A DNA stretch of 39,462 nucleotides from Bradyrhizobium sp. 139 (lineage in GTDB: Bacteria; Pseudomonadota; Alphaproteobacteria; Rhizobiales; Xanthobacteraceae). Of the stretch, positions 25,307 to 32,542 are shown piece after piece. The notes under the pieces are model-generated. The model was not told the origin of the DNA, did no database searches, and saw only the letters and a program-made list of their open reading frames with translations. Position 1 is the stretch's first letter. Each line of letters opens with the position of its first letter. Both the position numbers and the translations under genes were made by a program. Where the stretch lies: NCBI RefSeq assembly GCF_023074175.1, contig NZ_JADPKS010000061.1, forward strand, positions 1 through 39,462, written 5' to 3'.

Positions 25307-25377
25307 TTCAAAGCAGGACCAAGCTAACGTCATCCGAGCCTTCCTGACAGCCTCACTGTCTCACTTCCGCGCGAGCG

Positions 25378-25692
25378 TCAGCAGCCGCGGCAGATGCTCT
25401 TCAACTTTCGCTCAAGCTGCCGGTTCTCGGCATTTACGGTGGCATCGGCGGCAGCCCCGCTGCCTCCAGCGCCGGTGGTGACCCCAGGCGCCGCATTCGC
25501 GCCCGACGATTGCGCCGTGCCCAGGCTGTTGGTGCCGGGCGGCGGAGCCGGAGAATTGGCGACACCCCCGGTCGATCCGCTGGAGCCGGTTGCGCCGCCA
25601 GTCGCTTGCGCGAACGATACCGTCGGCATCGCCGCGAGACCGAGGATCACGATCAAGGTCTTCGTTGAAATGGTTACAGGCGATGTGGCCAT
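25378..25692 (-). CDS. Small secreted Ala/Gly/Ser/Pro-rich protein
   Basis: A 104-aa protein with a signal peptide (TLIVILGLAAMPTVSFAQ) and a low-complexity Gly/Ala/Ser/Pro-rich mature part (TGGATGSSGSTGG, SPAPPPGTNSLG). It closes with a short basic helix and two Cys (ENRQLERKLKSICRGC). Function is unknown. AAGGAG precedes the ATG at 25692, and a perfect EcfG-type promoter lies 22 bp upstream of it, so it is probably a general-stress envelope protein. Confidence 0.72.
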   Translation of the reverse strand: MATSPVTISTKTLIVILGLAAMPTVSFAQATGGATGSSGSTGGVANSPAPPPGTNSLGTAQSSGANAAPGVTTGAGGSGAAADATVNAENRQLERKLKSICRGC

Positions 25693-25713
25693 TGGAATGC
25701 TCCTTTGGTTGTC

Positions 25714-25743
25714 AACGGTCCTCGCCAAGACCCGTTCCGGAAC
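25714..25743 (-). promoter_or_regulatory. Sigma-EcfG promoter of the small secreted protein
   Basis: Minus strand GGAAC (25738-25734), 16 bp, then CGTT (25717-25714), 22 bp before the start codon. The -35 element is part of the palindrome GTTCCGGAAC (25734-25743), so a second GGAAC faces the other way toward the Rmf/CrpP-like gene, but its -10 is poor (GCTT). Confidence 0.75.
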
Positions 25744-25887
25744 AAATCCCGTCACATCAGCTTGAAACGGAGGGACAGCACGATCATGCCCCATCGATCT
25801 CAGGGACGCCTTGCGCAAGAGCGCCAGGCTCGGCGGTGAAGCAGACAAGCCGGCTGCGCGTTCCAAAGCCAGAAAGGCAAAATCACG

Positions 25888-26052
25888 ATGACCGATCGCG
25901 ATCCTTTTGCAGAGGGCGAACGCGCCGCGCGCGAAAACATCCCGGCCGAAGCCAATCCTTACTCGGACGGCAGCGATGAGCATGCGCTGTGGTCGGCGGG
26001 GCACGAGAAGGTCGCGGGCGCAGTCGAAGCACGCGAATCCGAGGGAAGCTGA
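25888..26052 (+). CDS. Rmf/CrpP-like small protein
   Basis: A 54-aa protein: MTDRDPFAEGERAARE..., then NPY, then HALWSAGHEKVAG. The pattern (F/Y)xxGxxAxxE...NPY....xxxWxxG is that of the Rmf/CrpP family; ribosome modulation factor makes inactive ribosome dimers in stationary phase. Key positions are conserved but the usual basic residues of Rmf are replaced by acidic ones, so ribosome binding is uncertain. AGAAAGG lies upstream of the ATG. It lies close to two EcfG-type -35 elements. Confidence 0.6.
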   Translation: MTDRDPFAEGERAARENIPAEANPYSDGSDEHALWSAGHEKVAGAVEARESEGS

Positions 26053-26072
26053 CGGGCCGCGGGAGCGGACTG

Positions 26073-26605
26073 CTATGCGGCGGCCACCATCTTCTCGGTC
26101 CGATCCTCCACCATGGTAACGACCATGTGGGACTCCTCGCCGGCGCCACCTATCTGGACATGGCGGGCGGAGATCACGCGGCGCCCGCGCGAGAGATTGC
26201 CGATGATATCGACGATCGGGTCGAGCTGCTGCCGCTGCGCCAGAAGCTGCTGGTCGCGCCGCTCGATCAACTCTGCCGCTTCCGGGGAGAACAATTCCCG
26301 CGTCTTGCCGATGATCTCGCCACGCGACATGCCGATCATCTTCTCGGCCGCCTTGTTGACGAAGACGTAGCGCCGGTTGCGCGCGCCTTGGCGATGATGC
26401 CCTCAGTCACGTTCTCGATGATGATGGTGAGGAAGCGCTCCATCGGTTCGAGAATGCGCTGACGCTGACGCTGTTCGATGAGATCCCCCTGGACCGACAC
26501 CCAGCCGCCGCCGTCCATCGGACGCTCGTAGATCCTGATGATGCGGCCGTCGTTCAAGGCAATCTCGTAGGCCGCCGGCTCGCGCTTGGCGGCGCTAGCG
26601 GAGGA
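26073..26605 (-). pseudogene. Frameshifted, truncated PAS-domain signalling gene
   Basis: Two overlapping frames together read as one PAS protein. The first part (26605-26389) has LNDGRIIRIYERPMDGGGWVS, like the PAS fold before the catalytic parts of Bradyrhizobium cyclases, then ENVTEGIIAK. The second (26378-26073) continues NRRYVFVNKAAEKMIGMSRGEIIGKTRELF to a stop. Between them is an 8-bp GCGCGCGC tract (26379-26386) where nine bases are expected (AAG GAC GCG CGC AAC), so one base is missing. The 5' end opens after an in-frame TAA with no start codon. No output domain follows. Degraded sensor, or a sequencing error in the GC tract. Confidence 0.75.
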
Positions 26606-26674
26606 TTAAAGTACGCGCCGGTATTTTACGGCACGGAACCGTGCGCGCGGACCGGAGGTGGCCCACAGCTATTC

Positions 26675-27205
26675 TCAGCCGATCCGCTTCAGGCCATTCT
26701 TGAAGCGAGGACCGTTGGCCACGTAGAACCTCGCCGCACTCCCCATCTTCTGCACCTGGGTGTCATCGAGCGTGCGGACCACGCGCGCGGGCGAGCCGAT
26801 GATCAGGGAGCGTTCGGGAAATTCCTTGCCCTCGGTGATGACCGAGCCCGCGCCGACGATGCTGTTGCGGCCGATTTTCGCCCCGTTCATCACGATCGAG
26901 CCCATCCCGATCAGCGCGCCCTCCTCGATCGTGCAGCCGTGCAGGATGACGTTGTGGCCGACGGTGCAGTTCTTGCCGATGACAAGCGGAAAGCCGAGGT
27001 CGGTGTGGCAGGTCGAGCCATCCTGCACATTGGCGCCCTCGCCGATCTCGATCCATTCATTGTCGCCGCGCAGCACCGCGCCGAACCAGACGCTCGCGCC
27101 CGGCTTCAGGCGCACGCGGCCGATCACGGTCGCGGTCTCGGCGATGAAGTAATTGCCGTCGGCCGGAAGATCGGGTGCCTGTCCGTCGAGCTCGTAGATC
27201 GCCAT
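26675..27205 (-). CDS. Gamma-class carbonic anhydrase family protein
   Basis: A 176-aa left-handed beta-helix protein built of hexapeptide repeats ([40 protein letters not shown] and so on). Three metal-binding histidines are in place: His67, His84 and His89, with the 5-residue spacing typical of the family. This is the YrdA/PaaY-like subgroup; zinc- or iron-dependent hydration of carbon dioxide, or a thioesterase partner role, is known for members. AGGAG lies six bases before the ATG at 27205. It is a single-gene unit. Confidence 0.9.
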   Translation of the reverse strand: MAIYELDGQAPDLPADGNYFIAETATVIGRVRLKPGASVWFGAVLRGDNEWIEIGEGANVQDGSTCHTDLGFPLVIGKNCTVGHNVILHGCTIEEGALIGMGSIVMNGAKIGRNSIVGAGSVITEGKEFPERSLIIGSPARVVRTLDDTQVQKMGSAARFYVANGPRFKNGLKRIG

Positions 27206-27295
27206 GGGGGTCTCCTGTCGCGTCAACCCCAGCCATAGCGAAACGCGCGCCTCAGGCAAAGGGCCGCCTCACCGGGCAGCCCACCAAAGCGCGCG

Positions 27296-27625
27296 TCAGA
27301 CCAGAACGCCGGCGGCGCGCAGCGTCATCAGGAAGAAGGTGCCGCTCATCATGCTCCAGAAGCCGGCGATGACGGTCGCCATCATCACGAATTCCACACG
27401 GCGGCTTTCCAGCCGCAAGCCGCGCAGGGTGTTGCGCATGATGATGAAGGGCGCCGCGAACACCAGGAACGGCACCGCCGCAAAGGTCTTCGGCGCCACG
27501 CCGTCCTGCAACAAGCCGAAGCCGGCGGGCCGCTGCGCGACCGCCTGGTATCCGTTCACGAGCGCACCCGCGAGCGCGAAACCGATGCAGATCGAGAAGA
27601 AAGTATTGAGAGCCTCAGGTGTCAT
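27296..27625 (-). CDS. Uncharacterised small membrane protein
   Basis: A 109-aa protein with about three hydrophobic segments (FFSICIGFALAGALVNGYQAV, FAAVPFLVFAAPFIIM, FVMMATVIAGFWSMMSGTFFLM) and basic loops (MRNTLRGLRLESRR). It looks like a conserved rhizobial membrane protein of unknown function. The ATG is at 27625. A perfect CtrA box lies about 75-90 bp upstream. Confidence 0.7.
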   Translation of the reverse strand: MTPEALNTFFSICIGFALAGALVNGYQAVAQRPAGFGLLQDGVAPKTFAAVPFLVFAAPFIIMRNTLRGLRLESRRVEFVMMATVIAGFWSMMSGTFFLMTLRAAGVLV

Positions 27626-27697
27626 CGGAACGGTCCGCCCTTACGCAACGCCGGAGGCTTCCTGTGACAAAGAGTGCCGGTTAACGCTACATTATCC

Positions 27698-27713
27698 TTA
27701 AGAGAAGGTTAAC
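27698..27713. promoter_or_regulatory. CtrA binding site
   Basis: TTAAGAGAAGGTTAAC is an exact TTAA-N7-TTAAC, the full consensus for CtrA, the cell-cycle regulator of Alphaproteobacteria. A near-copy (TTAACGCTACATTAT) starts 17 bp to the left, and GGTTAAC occurs at 27679 and 27707. It lies 73-88 bp upstream of the membrane protein start and 132 bp before the plus-strand gene. Confidence 0.6.
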
Positions 27714-27844
27714 ATCGCCAGCCGGTCCGCGCAGAGCCCTCTCCCGTTTCCGGTAGCCGGGAACCTTCCTCGAAATCGCCGCCACGTGGCATATTTGCAG
27801 CTGATTCGTCGGCCATCGGCCGACCCCGCTCACTTGCGCGACCC

Positions 27845-28552
27845 ATGACAGTGTTTTCAGCAGTCTCTCCCCGCTCCGGCAGGACCCACGCACGGGCGCA
27901 TATCGTTCCGATCGTGCTCGGCAGCACCGCGGCGCTAGGTGCCGTCGCGCTCGTTGCCTATCTGCTGTGGCCGACCTGGGGCAGCGGCGGCGCGAACGCT
28001 CCGGACAGGCTGCCGGTGAGCGTCGGTGGCACGTTATTCAACGTGCCGACGACCGCGATCCGGATGAAGATCCAGCGGCACTCCGGGCCGCAGGAACGCA
28101 TCGATCTCGACTTCCTTTATCCGTCGCTCGAGCCGCCGGGCGCGCCGAAGCACGTCACCGCCGACACCGTCGAAGAGGCGATGCAGCCGATCGACCGCAT
28201 CTTCCTGTCGATCGCGGCGCATCACGATGCGCTCGCGCCCGGGCAGCGCGTCAGCACGATCTATCCGCGCTATCTCGACGGGGCCGCGACGATGCCCGAG
28301 GACGGGCTCACGATGCGGATGTTCCGCAGCGATACGCCCTATGGCAGCGAGGACTTCTATTCTGCGGCAAACCCTGCGCTGACCGCGCGCTGCACGCGCG
28401 ATGGGGCCACCCCGGGCATGTGCCTCTCCGAACGCCGCCTCGGCGGCGCCGACCTCACCTTCCGCTTTCCGCGGAGCTGGCTGTCGCAGTGGCGCGATGC
28501 GGCGGAAGCGATGGACCGGCTGACGGCGCAGCTGCGCGGGCCAAAGGGGTGA
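27845..28552 (+). CDS. Uncharacterised single-pass membrane protein
   Basis: A 235-aa protein: basic N-terminus, one membrane helix (IVPIVLGSTAALGAVALVAYLLW, about 20-42), then a 190-residue soluble domain, likely periplasmic, with no family I recognise. It has LPVSVGGTLFNVPTTAIRM, paired Asp/Tyr/Pro motifs (ERIDLDFLYPSLEPPG) and a Cys pair (ARCTRDGATPGMCLSERR) that could form a disulfide. Homologues are probably conserved in rhizobia. The ATG lacks a strong ribosome site. The CtrA box lies in its upstream region. Confidence 0.78.
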   Translation: MTVFSAVSPRSGRTHARAHIVPIVLGSTAALGAVALVAYLLWPTWGSGGANAPDRLPVSVGGTLFNVPTTAIRMKIQRHSGPQERIDLDFLYPSLEPPGAPKHVTADTVEEAMQPIDRIFLSIAAHHDALAPGQRVSTIYPRYLDGAATMPEDGLTMRMFRSDTPYGSEDFYSAANPALTARCTRDGATPGMCLSERRLGGADLTFRFPRSWLSQWRDAAEAMDRLTAQLRGPKG

Positions 28553-28623
28553 TACCCGATCGCTTTGCGCGGCATTGACCGGCTGATAGGCTCCTCGCCA
28601 ATACATCGAGCGCGGTGATCGAC

Positions 28624-28752
28624 ATGACCGATGCGGCAGCAACCCTGCCACCGGGCACCCCATTATTGGGGCGCGAATGGCTCGGCTTTGACAAGGGCGG
28701 GCAGGCCCTGATCCGCTTCCAGGCTCAGCCCGCGTTCACCAACAGGCATGGC
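28624..28752 (+). pseudogene. Truncated PaaI-type thioesterase fragment
   Basis: The open frame from the ATG at 28624 (or GTG at 28615) reads MTDAAATLPPG...LGREWLGFD...FQAQPAFTNRHG, which matches the start of hotdog-fold PaaI-like thioesterases. Right where the catalytic helix (usually GTxxGG...) should follow, the sequence turns into unrelated Arg-rich text (KIDTASRRARRRRARG). The frame ends after the conserved part, so about two thirds of the enzyme is gone. Confidence 0.55.
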
Positions 28753-28820
28753 GCGGCTGCGCATTCTGTCAAGAAAATAGATACGGCATCGCGACGCGCG
28801 CGACGCCGTCGGGCGCGAGG

Positions 28821-29039
28821 CTACTCCTGATCGACGAGATCGTCCTCAAGGATCGCCATCTGAAACTGGAACGAGCGATCGTCGTCCTCGTCGTCGACGA
28901 ACAGCACGCCGATGAATTCCTCGCCGATATAGACCTCGGCGGAATCGTCCTTCTTCGGCCGCGGCACGACGCGGATCTTGGGATTGCCGAATACGCGTTT
29001 CAGATATGCGTCGAGCTTCCTTACTTCCTTGACATCCAC
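28821..29039 (-). CDS. DUF3126 family protein
   Basis: A 72-aa soluble acidic protein with the family signature: KLDAYLKRVFGNPKIRVVPRPKK, AEVYIGEEFIGVLFVDDEDDD, FQFQMAILEDDL. Function unknown. It is almost always next to cysE in Alphaproteobacteria, which suggests a link to cysteine synthesis. The GTG start at 29039 has GGAG eight bases upstream. The cysE gene upstream in the same direction ends 167 bp away, with a terminator between. Confidence 0.9.
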   Translation of the reverse strand: MDVKEVRKLDAYLKRVFGNPKIRVVPRPKKDDSAEVYIGEEFIGVLFVDDEDDDRSFQFQMAILEDDLVDQE

Positions 29040-29129
29040 GGCAAGTCTCCAATCGAAATCTGGGTTGGCGGGCTTTTAGGACGAGACGCGACGAACCGCC
29101 AGCATGAATTGCCAAAGAATTTGGGGGCG

Positions 29130-29157
29130 AAAAGGGCCGGAGAATCCGGCCCTTTTT
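29130..29157 (-). terminator. cysE terminator
   Basis: AGGGCCGG and CCGGCCCT form an 8-bp stem with an AGAAT loop. On the minus strand it is followed by a T run (TTTT), after the cysE stop at 29206. Its T-rich other side would also work on the plus strand. Confidence 0.8.
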
Positions 29158-29167
29158 CTCTCAAGCC

Positions 29168-29215
29168 CAAAGTCCCGTCTCAAAGTCCCGTCTCAAAGTC
29201 CCGTCTCAAAGTCCC
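29168..29215. repeat. 13-bp tandem repeat across the cysE stop codon
   Basis: CAAAGTCCCGTCT is repeated exactly three times (29168-29180, 29181-29193, 29194-29206) with a partial fourth copy (29207-29215). The cysE stop codon, on the minus strand, lies at the junction of the last two units. Since 13 is not a multiple of three, changes in copy number alter the trailer only. Confidence 0.85.
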
Positions 29216-30030
29216 ATGGCGTTGATCATCTGATCCATGGTGCGCGACGGCTCGGCGCAGCCGGCTTCGCCGACGATCTTGGCGGGCACGCCGGCAACCG
29301 TGACGTTGTGCGGCACGGGCTTGACCACCACCGAGCCGGCGGCGATGCGCGCGCAATGGCCGACTTCGATGTTGCCGAGGATCTTTGCGCCGGCGCCGAT
29401 CAGGACGCCGTGACGGATCTTCGGATGGCGGTCCTCGTTCTCCTTGCCGGTGCCGCCGAGCGTGACCCCGTGCAGGATCGAGACGTCGTCCTCGATCACC
29501 GCAGTCTCGCCGCAGACGAAGCCGGTGGCGTGGTCGAGGAAGACGCCGCGGCCGATGCGCGCGGCGGGATTGATGTCGGTCTGGAACACCGCAGACGCGC
29601 GGCTCTGGAGATAGTACGCAAAGTCCTTGCGGCCCTTCAGATAGAGCCAGTGCGCGAGGCGATGGGTCTGAAGGGCGTGAAAGCCCTTGAAGTAGAGCAA
29701 GGGATCGATGAAGCGCGAGGTCGCGGGATCGCGGTCGTAGACGGCGACGAGATCGGCGCGGAAGGCGTTGCCGAGATCGGGAGCCTCGCGCAGCGCCTCG
29801 TCATAGGTCTGGCGAATGAGATCACCCGACAGTGCGGAATGATCGAGCCGGTCGGCGAGACGATGGATCACCGCATCTTCCAGGCGACTGTGATGCAGCA
29901 CCGTCGAGTAGATGAAGGTCGCAAGCTCCGGCTCGCGATGGACGATGTCTTCCGCTTCGCCGCGGATCCGATCCCAGATCGGATCGAGCGTTGCGAGCTT
30001 TCCTCCCGGATTGACCTGATGCACTGCCAT
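29206..30030 (-). CDS. cysE: Serine O-acetyltransferase
   Basis: A 274-aa enzyme that acetylates serine with acetyl-CoA in the first step of cysteine synthesis. The N-terminal helical domain (IWDRIRGEAEDIVHREPELATFIYSTVLHH) is followed by a left-handed beta helix. Catalytic Asp166-His167 (FLDHATG) and His187 (ILHGVTLGGTG) match the family, as does the late AGVPAKIVG. The usual feedback-inhibition C-tail is short (GEAGCAEPSRTMDQMINAMGL). The start is at 30030; the longer open frame upstream has no coding signal. A terminator and DUF3126 follow. Confidence 0.95.
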   Translation of the reverse strand: MAVHQVNPGGKLATLDPIWDRIRGEAEDIVHREPELATFIYSTVLHHSRLEDAVIHRLADRLDHSALSGDLIRQTYDEALREAPDLGNAFRADLVAVYDRDPATSRFIDPLLYFKGFHALQTHRLAHWLYLKGRKDFAYYLQSRASAVFQTDINPAARIGRGVFLDHATGFVCGETAVIEDDVSILHGVTLGGTGKENEDRHPKIRHGVLIGAGAKILGNIEVGHCARIAAGSVVVKPVPHNVTVAGVPAKIVGEAGCAEPSRTMDQMINAMGL

Positions 30031-30305
30031 AGGATCTGCTCTTTCGAATTGGCTCGTTTTGCTGGTTCTATAACACAGTCTAGGCGACAAAGTCCTGACG
30101 GGCTTGCCTGAGAGTGAACAGTGAGTTGCCCCGCGGAAGCATGCCAACGCGTTGAAACACAACAGTTTCTTCCAATGACCCAGGCGGCAAGGTTGGCTCA
30201 AAATGGTCAGCGTTTTGCCAAATTCAAGCCGGGCGGCGTCAAACTATTGGTGAATTCCGCCTCAACAGCTATTGCGGGCATGGTCGGGAAGACGACGGAG
30301 CCGAT

Positions 30306-31682
30306 TTGAGCATCACCACCGATCAATTGCGCGCGCGTACCGCGGGCTCTTTCTGGCTGCGGCTGGCGGCGGTGGCCCTGCCCCTCCTCATGATCGCGCC
30401 GGCGTTCTGGAACGGCTATCCGCTGTTGCAATGGGATACGGGCGGCTATCTGGCGCGCTGGTACGAGAACTATCTCGTGCCGAGCCGCTCCACCGTGTTC
30501 GGCCTCTATCTGCATTATGGCGAGAACTTCGGCTTCTGGATCAACCTTGCGGTCCAGTCGCTCGCGAGCCTGTGGCTGCTGCAACTGACCTTGCGCGTGC
30601 TCGGGCTGATGCAGACCTTCCGCTTCGTTGCGATCAGCCTGCTCCTGATCCTGTCGACTGCGCTGCCATGGCTTGCGAGCATGCTGCTGACCGACATCTT
30701 CGCGGGCCTGTCGGTGCTATCGTTGTTCCTGCTGATCGTCGGCGCAGGCCGGACTTCGGTGCCCGAGAAAATCGCGCTGTTCGTTTTCACTGCTTTTGCC
30801 GCGGCAACCCACAGCGCCACGCTCGGCGTGCTGCTCGGGCTCTGCCTCGCCGGCTGGATGGCACGGCCGTTCCTGGGCGCGCGCCTTCCGCTTGCCGGAT
30901 TGACGCAGGCGAGCCTGACCATCGTCGCCGGTGGCCTGATGCTGGTGTCGGCGAACCACGCATTGTCGGGCAAATGGGCCTGGACGCCCGGCGGGTACGG
31001 CGTCGCCTTCGGCCGCATGATGCAGGACGGCATCGTCGCGCGTTATCTTGGCGACCACTGCCCGCGCGAACGCTTCAAGCTCTGTCCGTATCGCAATGAA
31101 CTGCCGGCGAGCGCCGACGAGTTCCTGTGGGGCAAGAGCATGTTCAACACGCTCGGCCGCTTCGAAGGCATGGACGAGGAGATGGGCTACATCGTCGTGC
31201 ATTCGCTCGCCGACTATCCGGCGTGGCAGGCCGGCGCAGCATTGCGGGCGATGGGCCAGCAATTGCTGCATGTGGCGACCGGCGAAGGCGCCAATGGCTG
31301 GATCCCGCACACCTACGGCATCATCGAGCGCTACATCCCGGCGCAAGTCGCGCCGATGCGCGCCGCGCGGCAGCAGCACTGGGACGTCAATTTCGACTAC
31401 GTCAACTGGCTGCACATTCCCGTCGCGCTGGCCTCGATGCTGGCGCTGGCGGGCCTGCTTGGACACGCGCTCGCAAATCGCCGGCTGGACGATCTGACGC
31501 TGCTCGCCGCAACCGTCGCGCTGGCGCTGCTCGGCAACGCCTTGATCTGCGGCGTGATCTCGGGCCCGCACGACCGCTATGGCGCGCGGATGGTGTGGGT
31601 CGCGACCTTCGTGGTGCTGATGGCGCTGGCGCGTCGCTTTGGCGACGACGGGCCGGCGGACAAAACCTCAGCCGCGGCGTGA
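30306..31682 (+). CDS. Polytopic membrane protein, possible GT-C glycosyltransferase
   Basis: A 458-aa protein with about nine hydrophobic segments and a hydrophilic middle part (about residues 225-350: MMQDGIVARYLGDHCPRERFKLCPYRNE...). The early YPLLQWDTGGYLARWYE carries an Asp in the first periplasmic loop, as in GT-C family polyprenyl-sugar transferases, but no full signature is present, so this is tentative. TTG start at 30306 with GACGGAG upstream. Divergent from cysE and convergent with the alpha/beta hydrolase, whose end it overlaps by 15 bp. Confidence 0.72.
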   Translation: MSITTDQLRARTAGSFWLRLAAVALPLLMIAPAFWNGYPLLQWDTGGYLARWYENYLVPSRSTVFGLYLHYGENFGFWINLAVQSLASLWLLQLTLRVLGLMQTFRFVAISLLLILSTALPWLASMLLTDIFAGLSVLSLFLLIVGAGRTSVPEKIALFVFTAFAAATHSATLGVLLGLCLAGWMARPFLGARLPLAGLTQASLTIVAGGLMLVSANHALSGKWAWTPGGYGVAFGRMMQDGIVARYLGDHCPRERFKLCPYRNELPASADEFLWGKSMFNTLGRFEGMDEEMGYIVVHSLADYPAWQAGAALRAMGQQLLHVATGEGANGWIPHTYGIIERYIPAQVAPMRAARQQHWDVNFDYVNWLHIPVALASMLALAGLLGHALANRRLDDLTLLAATVALALLGNALICGVISGPHDRYGARMVWVATFVVLMALARRFGDDGPADKTSAAA

Positions 31683-32423
31683 GAGGAAATCGAGCACACC
31701 GGTCTTGTAGACCTTGTCGCCGACCGCACGCATGTGGTCGCGACCCGGGATGTCGAGCACTTCCGATCCCTTGATGATGGCACCGAGCGCGCTGGCCGAG
31801 CCGGCAACGTCGTCGGTGCTGCCGACCGCGATCAGCACGGGCACGTCGATGCGGGCAGCTTCCTCCTTCGTCATGAGGTCGCGCGTGCCGCGCAGGCAGG
31901 CGGCGAGCGCACGATGGTCGGAACGGGTCTGATCGGCGAAGGCGCGAAACGTGCGGCCGACGGGATCGGTGACCTCGTCGAGCGAAGTCGCCTCCAGCGC
32001 CTTCGCCACGTTCTCGCCGGGTCCGGTGCCTTCGATCAGGCCGCCAATGCCGATACCCCCCAGGATCGCCGAGCGCAGGCGCTGCGACTCGTTGAGAGAG
32101 AGCCAGGCCGTCATCCGTCCGCCCATCGAGTAGCCCATGATGTCGGCCTGCGGAATCGCGAGGTGGTCCATCAGCGCGAGCACGTCGCCGGCCATGGTCG
32201 GGATCGAGTATTGCGCGGGCTCGTAGAGTTTTGCGCTTTCGCCATGGCCGCGATTGTCGAGCGCGATGACACGGCGGCCGTTCTTGCGCAGTTCCGAGAC
32301 CCAGGTCGGATAGACCCAGTTCACGTTCTTGCTCGAGGCAAAGCCGTGCACCAGGAGGATCGGATCGCCCTCGCCTTCGTCGAGATAGGCAATTTCAACG
32401 GCGCCGTTGTGAAAGCTCGGCAT
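31668..32423 (-). CDS. Alpha/beta hydrolase
   Basis: A 251-aa hydrolase with the fold's usual marks: oxyanion segment LLVHGFASS, nucleophile elbow GYSMGG (Ser about 99), acid Asp in VGSTDDVAG, catalytic His in GRDHMRAVG. Substrate unknown; size and sequence resemble esterases or lactonase-type enzymes. Starts at ATG 32423 after a GTG at 32426. Its 3' end overlaps the convergent membrane-protein gene by 15 bp. A Bradyrhizobium-type repeat lies just upstream. Confidence 0.87.
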   Translation of the reverse strand: MPSFHNGAVEIAYLDEGEGDPILLVHGFASSKNVNWVYPTWVSELRKNGRRVIALDNRGHGESAKLYEPAQYSIPTMAGDVLALMDHLAIPQADIMGYSMGGRMTAWLSLNESQRLRSAILGGIGIGGLIEGTGPGENVAKALEATSLDEVTDPVGRTFRAFADQTRSDHRALAACLRGTRDLMTKEEAARIDVPVLIAVGSTDDVAGSASALGAIIKGSEVLDIPGRDHMRAVGDKVYKTGVLDFLSRRG

Positions 32424-32463
32424 CACATATTCCGCAGTCTTGAGGGGAAAGGTTGATCATAAA

Positions 32464-32508
32464 GCATGATCCGGAAAAGTGTGCAGCGCTTTTCCGGCAA
32501 GATCATGC
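32464..32508. repeat. Dispersed repeat (GCATGATCCGG type)
   Basis: GCATGATC (32464-32471) with CCGGAAAAG (32471-32479) faces CTTTTCCGG (32489-32497) and GATCATGC (32501-32508), forming a long interrupted palindrome. This AAGCATGATCCGGAAAAGTG element is one I recall from many places in Bradyrhizobium-related genomes, but I could not search here. Confidence 0.7.
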
Positions 32509-32519
32509 TCAAACGATAA

Positions 32520-32542
32520 CCTAAAGCGCATCGCGCTTTAGG
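32520..32542 (-). terminator. Hairpin over the stop of the 378-aa gene
   Basis: CCTAAAGCGC and GCGCTTTAGG form a perfect 10-bp stem with a 3-nt loop. The TAA stop of the minus-strand gene is inside the stem. No clear T run follows, so it may be a stability hairpin joined to the repeat next to it. Confidence 0.45.

Noticed and set aside
30121..30309. 62-codon plus-strand frame between cysE and the membrane protein
   Set aside because: Lower GC3 than the neighbours, no ribosome site and no recognisable family; probably upstream leader sequence.
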